Shown: positions 6,549 to 9,912 of the stretch, one piece after another
Layout of the letters: each line of letters opens with the position of its first letter
How positions within the stretch are numbered: position 1 is the first letter of the stretch
Assembly (NCBI GenBank): GCA_002389175.1
Contig: DGNZ01000096.1
Location: 1-9,912, forward strand
Direction: 5' to 3'
DNA: 9,912 nt
Origin: Rhodospirillaceae bacterium UBA4479
Lineage (GTDB): Bacteria > Pseudomonadota > Alphaproteobacteria > Rhodospirillales > Casp-alpha2
Notes under the pieces: model-generated
What the model was told of the DNA's origin: nothing
Seen by the model: only the letters and a program-made list of their open reading frames with translations
Databases searched by the model: none
Translations under genes and position numbers: made by a program

Positions 6549-7919
6549 CTAGGCGGCGCCGCGCTCCGCCGTGAATGCGGCAGATCCGAACTCGGCTTCC
6601 ATTTCGCGGCGCACCTTGTACGCAATGCTCTCAGCAGGTGCAGAAACATCAGACCAACATATGACTGCGTCCTTGGGCAATGGATGCTTCAGGGTGATCC
6701 CGTGTGCCAATCCCATCGGCACTGCATCAGCGCCGAGCGAATCCGCAGCGCGCATCAATCGGCCCCAAACGGTAAATCCACCCTCGCCGTCCAGCTCTTC
6801 GCCAGCCTCAAGATCCCGCTTGGCAACAGCGACAACATCACCGTTCCAGGCACGCGGGGCGCCCGTCGGCAATCCTAGCAATCCAGCCCATGCGACACTG
6901 ATACCCAGTTCGAGACCGATCAGATGATACGGCCGCCACAATGCGGAATAATCACCGTTCTTACTGGTTAATAATCCATAGTCAGAGAAACACCGCTTAA
7001 CATACTCGGTCGGCGCTTCGAACGTTACATAAACACCCCAACGAAGATCACTCGGGATATCAATCCCCTCGCGCGTGCGGCTTGAAACAACCTCAACCAT
7101 ACCTTTTTCATCCAGCACGCCGCCTGCCGACTTTGGGATCAAGTTCGATGCCAGTTGCGATGTGCTACAGGGTGGAAACGCGAGGCCACCTTGAGGTGCC
7201 TTCAGATCACAAGCGTTCGCAACCGCCGCCATTTCAATCGCTGACTTGGTACCGTCCAAAAATGAATTGAACATCTTGGCATTCATGCCGCTCGCCTCGG
7301 CACGATCTGACGTTAAGCCATAATGATCCCAAACGGTGTCTGGCGTCGAAGAATGGAATTCAGGCATATAAAGCGTACCCTTGCCCGCAGCGGCCACTTC
7401 AAGCCCCGCCGCACGCGCCCAATCAACTTGTTCAGCAATCAAGGATGGTTGATCGCCGTACGCCAACGAATAAACAACACCCGCTTCATCGGCTTTTTTC
7501 TTAAGCAATGGACCAACAAGAACATCAGCCTCAACGTTTACCATCACGATATGACGTCCGCGTTCAATTGCTGCCAGGACATGACGAATACCGACTTCGG
7601 GAACACCCGTCGCTTCGATAACCACATCCAGGCCACCAGCATTTATCAGTGCCTCGCCATCGTCGGTCAGCCATGTGCTGCCATTGGCCAATGCCTTTGC
7701 CGAAGACGCAGCGGAAATCTGCTCTTCGCTCCATCCGGTTTCAATCAAAGATGCAAGGGCCTTATCGACATTCAGATCGGCAACCGCTAACAGATGCATA
7801 CCCTTGGTCAGTCGCACCTGCGATAGGAACATCGTCCCGAACTTACCGGCACCAATCAGCCCCACCCGTAGTGGCCTGTCTTGATCTGCCCGTTCTTGCA
7901 ACAAATGACTTAGATTCAT
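6549..7919 (-). CDS. NAD(P)-binding oxidoreductase, homoserine-dehydrogenase-like, with SAF-like C-terminal domain
   Basis: This 456-residue protein begins with a Rossmann fold: RVGLIGAGKFGTMF at 18-31, with GAGKFG as the dinucleotide loop, then VADLN (46-50) and DVVIEATGVPEVG (98-110). The last resembles the NAD(P)-binding half of homoserine dehydrogenase and Gfo/Idh/MocA enzymes. The block HIVMVNVEADVLVGPLL (123-139) stands where homoserine dehydrogenases have their catalytic-lysine loop, but the lysine is absent, so it is probably not homoserine dehydrogenase. A large catalytic middle region follows (about 150-355), then a SAF-type beta-clip at about 360-425 (VVAVAKRDLEAGEELDG through KDAVICWSDV). 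SAF domains also occur in FlgA and sialic acid synthases, so such proteins are sometimes mislabelled FlgA. The substrate is unknown; a sugar-acid or polyol derivative is plausible. GGGAG ten bases upstream supports the ATG. It is probably the first gene of an operon with zapE. Confidence 0.85.
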   Translation of the reverse strand: MNLSHLLQERADQDRPLRVGLIGAGKFGTMFLSQVRLTKGMHLLAVADLNVDKALASLIETGWSEEQISAASSAKALANGSTWLTDDGEALINAGGLDVVIEATGVPEVGIRHVLAAIERGRHIVMVNVEADVLVGPLLKKKADEAGVVYSLAYGDQPSLIAEQVDWARAAGLEVAAAGKGTLYMPEFHSSTPDTVWDHYGLTSDRAEASGMNAKMFNSFLDGTKSAIEMAAVANACDLKAPQGGLAFPPCSTSQLASNLIPKSAGGVLDEKGMVEVVSSRTREGIDIPSDLRWGVYVTFEAPTEYVKRCFSDYGLLTSKNGDYSALWRPYHLIGLELGISVAWAGLLGLPTGAPRAWNGDVVAVAKRDLEAGEELDGEGGFTVWGRLMRAADSLGADAVPMGLAHGITLKHPLPKDAVICWSDVSAPAESIAYKVRREMEAEFGSAAFTAERGAA

Positions 7920-8024
7920 GTCTTCACTTCTCCCTCACGCGGATGGGACTTTACCACCGTCTGGAACCGCTTGAAACTCCATACGAATGACGTCACATAT
8001 CTATGAGTTAAGTGGGAAAAGTGT
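7920..8024. promoter_or_regulatory. Divergent promoter region with a TGACGTCA palindrome
   Basis: These 105 bp separate two divergently transcribed genes and must hold both leaders. The only clear symmetric site is TGACGTCA at 7988-7995, a perfect 8-bp palindrome in an A/T-rich surround. It could be a regulator site acting on both genes. I cannot fix -35 or -10 boxes with confidence. Confidence 0.35.
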
Positions 8025-8825
8025 GTGGAAAGTATCCTCTCAAACGAAGGCCTGATCCGGCTCAGCGTGTTTGCTGGTGTGCTGATTGGTATGATGGTGC
8101 TCGAAGCGCTGCTGCCGCGACGTCGCCGGGAGTTAGGTCGTGGCGTGCGGTGGACGTCGAATCTTGGGATCGTCGTGGTCGATACCATCGTTGCACGCTT
8201 ATTGATTCCACTGCCCCCCGTTGCGGCAGCCCTATGGGCGTCTGAAAATGGTGTTGGTGTGCTTCATGGCATCGATTTACCCATGCCCTTGATCATCGCG
8301 GGCTGTGTGATTTTCTTGGATTTCGCGATTTACGTTCAGCATGTAATTTTTCACAAAGTGCCGATATTCTGGCGATTGCATCGAATGCATCATGCCGACA
8401 CCGAAATCGATGTCACCACCGGGATACGCTTTCATCCGATTGAGATTATTTTGTCGCTGATGATCAAGATCGCCATCGTGCTCGCGTTCGGGATCCCAGC
8501 CGTCGCCGTCATTATCTTTGAGGTCATCCTGAACGCATCGGCGATGTTCAATCACGCCAACATGCGCCTGCCTTTGGGGGTGGACCGGATCTTGCGCTTT
8601 GTGATCGTGACGCCGGATATGCACCGCATTCACCATTCATGGCACCCCGACGAAACCGATAGCAATTACGGTTTCAGCTTATCGATTTGGGACCGGCTGT
8701 TCATGACGTACCGGGAACAGCCGCTTGATGGCCACGATGGCATGACCATCGGTCTTAAATCATTTCGCGATGAAAAAGATCGCGGCATCATCGGATTGCT
8801 GATGATCCCATTTCGTCAAAACTAA
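8025..8825 (+). CDS. Sterol desaturase / fatty acid hydroxylase superfamily membrane protein
   Basis: This is an integral-membrane di-iron oxygenase of the fatty acid hydroxylase superfamily, 266 residues long. Such enzymes hydroxylate or desaturate lipids, sterols or carotenoids with O2; the substrate here is not evident. The histidine clusters are complete: QHVIFH (His106, His110), RLHRMHHAD (His119, His122, His123), FHP (His137), FNHAN (His177) and HRIHHSWH (His200, His203, His204, His207). Hydrophobic membrane segments lie at about 11-30, 46-71, 86-104 and 141-170. The start is a GTG at 8025: no ATG is available, and an in-frame stop lies at 8004-8006. GGGAA six bases upstream may serve as ribosome binding site. 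The 3' end overlaps the convergent paiB stop. Related proteins include bacterial lipid hydroxylases and C-4 or C-5 sterol-modifying enzymes, and the choice cannot be made from sequence alone. Confidence 0.92.
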   Translation: MESILSNEGLIRLSVFAGVLIGMMVLEALLPRRRRELGRGVRWTSNLGIVVVDTIVARLLIPLPPVAAALWASENGVGVLHGIDLPMPLIIAGCVIFLDFAIYVQHVIFHKVPIFWRLHRMHHADTEIDVTTGIRFHPIEIILSLMIKIAIVLAFGIPAVAVIIFEVILNASAMFNHANMRLPLGVDRILRFVIVTPDMHRIHHSWHPDETDSNYGFSLSIWDRLFMTYREQPLDGHDGMTIGLKSFRDEKDRGIIGLLMIPFRQN

Positions 8826-9451
8826 ACCTTCGAGCGATCAATCTGAGACATCATGTCCGCCGTGGCGCGGTCACTCTCGCGGCCGCTTTTTGATAAGGCA
8901 TCGATGACCCCCGCCGCGTCTTGTTCGGATCGGTTCTGACTCATCTTTTGTTTGATCTCTAATCGTTCAATCGGCATTTCAAATGTGATGATGCCTTTCA
9001 TCTGGCCAACCATGCGTTTTTCGGACAATCGCGCCGTTGACCAGTTGCCCGTTTCGTCGCTTTCAAACCGCGAGACCAACTCATCGATAATGGCGCGTGC
9101 CGCTGTCTGATCCTCAACCGCCACCGGATGGCCGTGGGCGTGGATGGCGGCATAGTTCCATGTCGGCACAAGCTCTGGCGTGACATACCAACTCGGTGAC
9201 ACATAGGCATGCGGGCCTGTAAAGATCGCCGTCGCACGTAACGATCCATCAAAATGGCTGCCTTGCGGATTCGGCTTGGCCACATGCCCAATAAGCTTTC
9301 CATATTCTGAACCATCATCGACCCGGACTATCGGAATATGAGAGATTTCCAATTCTTCACCATGGGTCATCAGGATGGCAAAAGCATTTTGATCGATCAC
9401 CTGATGCGCGACCGCGATATCTTCACTCGCAAAATGCCTGGGTAAATACAT
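8822..9451 (-). CDS. FMN-binding negative transcriptional regulator, PaiB family
   Basis: This is a PaiB-type FMN-binding split-barrel protein. Bacillus subtilis PaiB was described as a negative regulator of sporulation and degradative-enzyme genes, but most relatives are uncharacterised flavin-binding proteins. The family N-terminus MYLPRHFA lies at 1-8, followed by FTGPHAYVSPSWY (77-89), VPTWNYAAIHAHG (95-107) and LSEKRMVGQMKGIITFEMPIERLE (142-165), then KMSQNR (169-174). Length from this start is 209 residues, equal to the usual 205-210. The frame stays open for 37 codons further upstream, to an ATG at 9562. That extension has no family resemblance and would use up much of the divergent promoter, so I chose the ATG at 9451, with GGAG eleven bases upstream. 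The TAG at 8822-8824 overlaps the TAA of the convergent desaturase gene. Confidence 0.93.
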   Translation of the reverse strand: MYLPRHFASEDIAVAHQVIDQNAFAILMTHGEELEISHIPIVRVDDGSEYGKLIGHVAKPNPQGSHFDGSLRATAIFTGPHAYVSPSWYVTPELVPTWNYAAIHAHGHPVAVEDQTAARAIIDELVSRFESDETGNWSTARLSEKRMVGQMKGIITFEMPIERLEIKQKMSQNRSEQDAAGVIDALSKSGRESDRATADMMSQIDRSKV

Positions 9452-9596
9452 GGCGATGACATCTCCGTATTGTCGTTTTGTTGTTTTCACCCCATACCTG
9501 AGGCTTAGGATGTCATAGTACAATAAAGCATTCACGGGCCAGGGCCGCTTATGCGTGATCACCTGGTACCATCAAAATTTAAGTGGGAGAGACATT
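9452..9596. promoter_or_regulatory. Divergent paiB / DUF6494 intergenic region with candidate -10
   Basis: These 145 bp lie between two divergent starts. On the plus strand TACAAT at 9519-9524 is a good -10 hexamer for the downstream small gene, but the sequence 17 bases before it (around ACCTGA) is a poor -35. No clear promoter is seen for paiB. An alternative reading would make part of this the start of a longer PaiB, which I consider unlikely. Confidence 0.3.
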
Positions 9597-9803
9597 ATGG
9601 ATGAAGACGTATTTAACATGCAGGTCCGCAAGTTCTTAAAGAACGTCGGTGTTACATCTCAGCGTGAGATTGAAACCACCGTCCGCGAAGCCCTCGCCAG
9701 TGGAAAGTTGTCGGGTGATGAGAGCATTAATGCCAAGGTCACGCTGACGATTGACGGCCTTGATCTGTCGACGGATATCACCGGGACGATTGATTTAAAA
9801 TAA
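9597..9803 (+). CDS. Small conserved protein, DUF6494-like
   Basis: This 68-residue protein reads MDEDVFNMQVRKFLKNVGVT at the N-terminus, then SQREIETTVREAL (21-33), GKLSGDE (36-42), and a beta-rich end with NAKVTLTIDGLDLSTDITG (45-63). This pattern (M-x-E-D-x-F-N, RKFLK-x-VGVTSQREIE) is what I recall of the DUF6494 family of small, probably cytoplasmic alphaproteobacterial proteins of unknown function. The N-terminal half looks helical and the C-terminal half strand-forming. There is no signal peptide or membrane segment. The frame is open from 9555, but the ATG at 9597 has GGGAGA six bases upstream and matches the family N-terminus, so the 14 extra residues are excluded. The gene stands alone between the paiB promoter and the terminal repeat. 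No function can be assigned. Confidence 0.85.
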   Translation: MDEDVFNMQVRKFLKNVGVTSQREIETTVREALASGKLSGDESINAKVTLTIDGLDLSTDITGTIDLK

Positions 9804-9810
9804 TCGAACT

Positions 9811-9912
9811 GCCCCCTCACCTGTCCTCTCCCCCGCTATCGCAGAGTAGAGTGACCTTGCATAAACGTGACCCGATCTCATCCCTCTCCCCCTTTTAGGG
9901 GGAGAGGTTAGG
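9811..9912. repeat. C-rich/G-rich palindromic intergenic repeat, cut by the window edge
   Basis: CCTCTCCCCC occurs twice, at 9825-9834 and 9883-9892. The second copy forms a perfect 11-bp hairpin: CCTCTCCCCCT (9883-9893), a 3-base loop, and AGGGGGAGAGG (9897-9907). The first copy is preceded by CCCCTCACCTG, the outer arm of the widespread CCCTCACC...CTCTCCCC / GGGGAGAG...GGTGAGGG intergenic repeats. The GGTTAGG at the window end looks like the start of the matching right arm. The first copy can pair with the same G-rich arm. It lies just after the small gene's stop and could also end its transcript, though no T-run is visible within the window. Confidence 0.75.

Noticed and set aside
6549..7919. 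Annotation as homoserine dehydrogenase or FlgA
   Set aside because: The catalytic lysine loop of homoserine dehydrogenase is absent, and only the SAF-like domain is shared with FlgA; no signal peptide or flagellar context is present.
8277..8636. Minus-strand open frame inside the desaturase gene
   Set aside because: It lies opposite all the histidine motifs of a well-supported membrane enzyme and has no family features.
9452..9562. N-terminal extension of the PaiB-type protein by 37 codons
   Set aside because: The family begins at MYLPRHF, and the extension lacks similarity and occupies the divergent promoter region.
9555..9596. Earlier start (14 extra codons) for the small DUF6494-like protein
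   Set aside because: The internal ATG at 9597 has a well-placed GGGAGA and matches the expected N-terminus; the upstream ATG does not.

Overview
The window looks like chromosomal DNA of an alphaproteobacterium, probably Rhodospirillales-like. The reasons are the mdh-sucC-sucD-sucA gene order with a zapE-type ATPase upstream, the lactate-dehydrogenase-like malate dehydrogenase, and a small DUF6494-type protein. Base composition is moderate (roughly 50-55% G+C by eye). Coding density is high, and there are no tRNA or rRNA genes, insertion sequences, phage genes or CRISPR arrays. The assignment rests on gene order and protein motifs alone.

Positions 1-4359, all minus strand, hold the TCA-cycle cluster: mdh (malate dehydrogenase), sucC and sucD (succinyl-CoA synthetase beta and alpha), and the first 369 codons of sucA (2-oxoglutarate dehydrogenase E1), which runs off the left edge. 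sucC and sucD share one base (TGATG). The 66-bp mdh-sucC gap can form two mutually exclusive RNA hairpins, one of which covers the sucC ribosome binding site. The malate dehydrogenase carries an unusual lysine/alanine-rich C-terminal tail made of hexapeptide repeats.

Positions 4360-4627 are a 268-bp non-coding stretch with a perfect 10-bp inverted repeat and a possible promoter for the mdh-suc operon.

Positions 4628-7919, minus strand, look like a second operon of three genes: a SAF-like-domain NAD(P)-dependent oxidoreductase of homoserine-dehydrogenase type, zapE (14 bp downstream) and a short RNase Z-like metallo-beta-lactamase-fold hydrolase (38 bp further). zapE upstream of mdh-suc is a familiar alphaproteobacterial arrangement; the hydrolase lies between them.

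Positions 7920-9912 have mixed orientation: a membrane-bound sterol desaturase/fatty acid hydroxylase family protein (plus) divergent from the oxidoreductase; a PaiB-type FMN-binding protein (minus) whose stop overlaps the desaturase stop by 3 bases; and a 68-residue DUF6494-like protein (plus) divergent from paiB. The window ends in a C-rich/G-rich palindromic repeat of the dispersed intergenic type, cut by the edge.

I see mostly ordinary housekeeping and accessory metabolism and no clear new multi-gene system. The items most worth a second look are the Lys-rich malate dehydrogenase tail, the two-state hairpin before sucC, the inverted repeat before mdh, the uncharacterised oxidoreductase/zapE/hydrolase operon and the terminal repeat.
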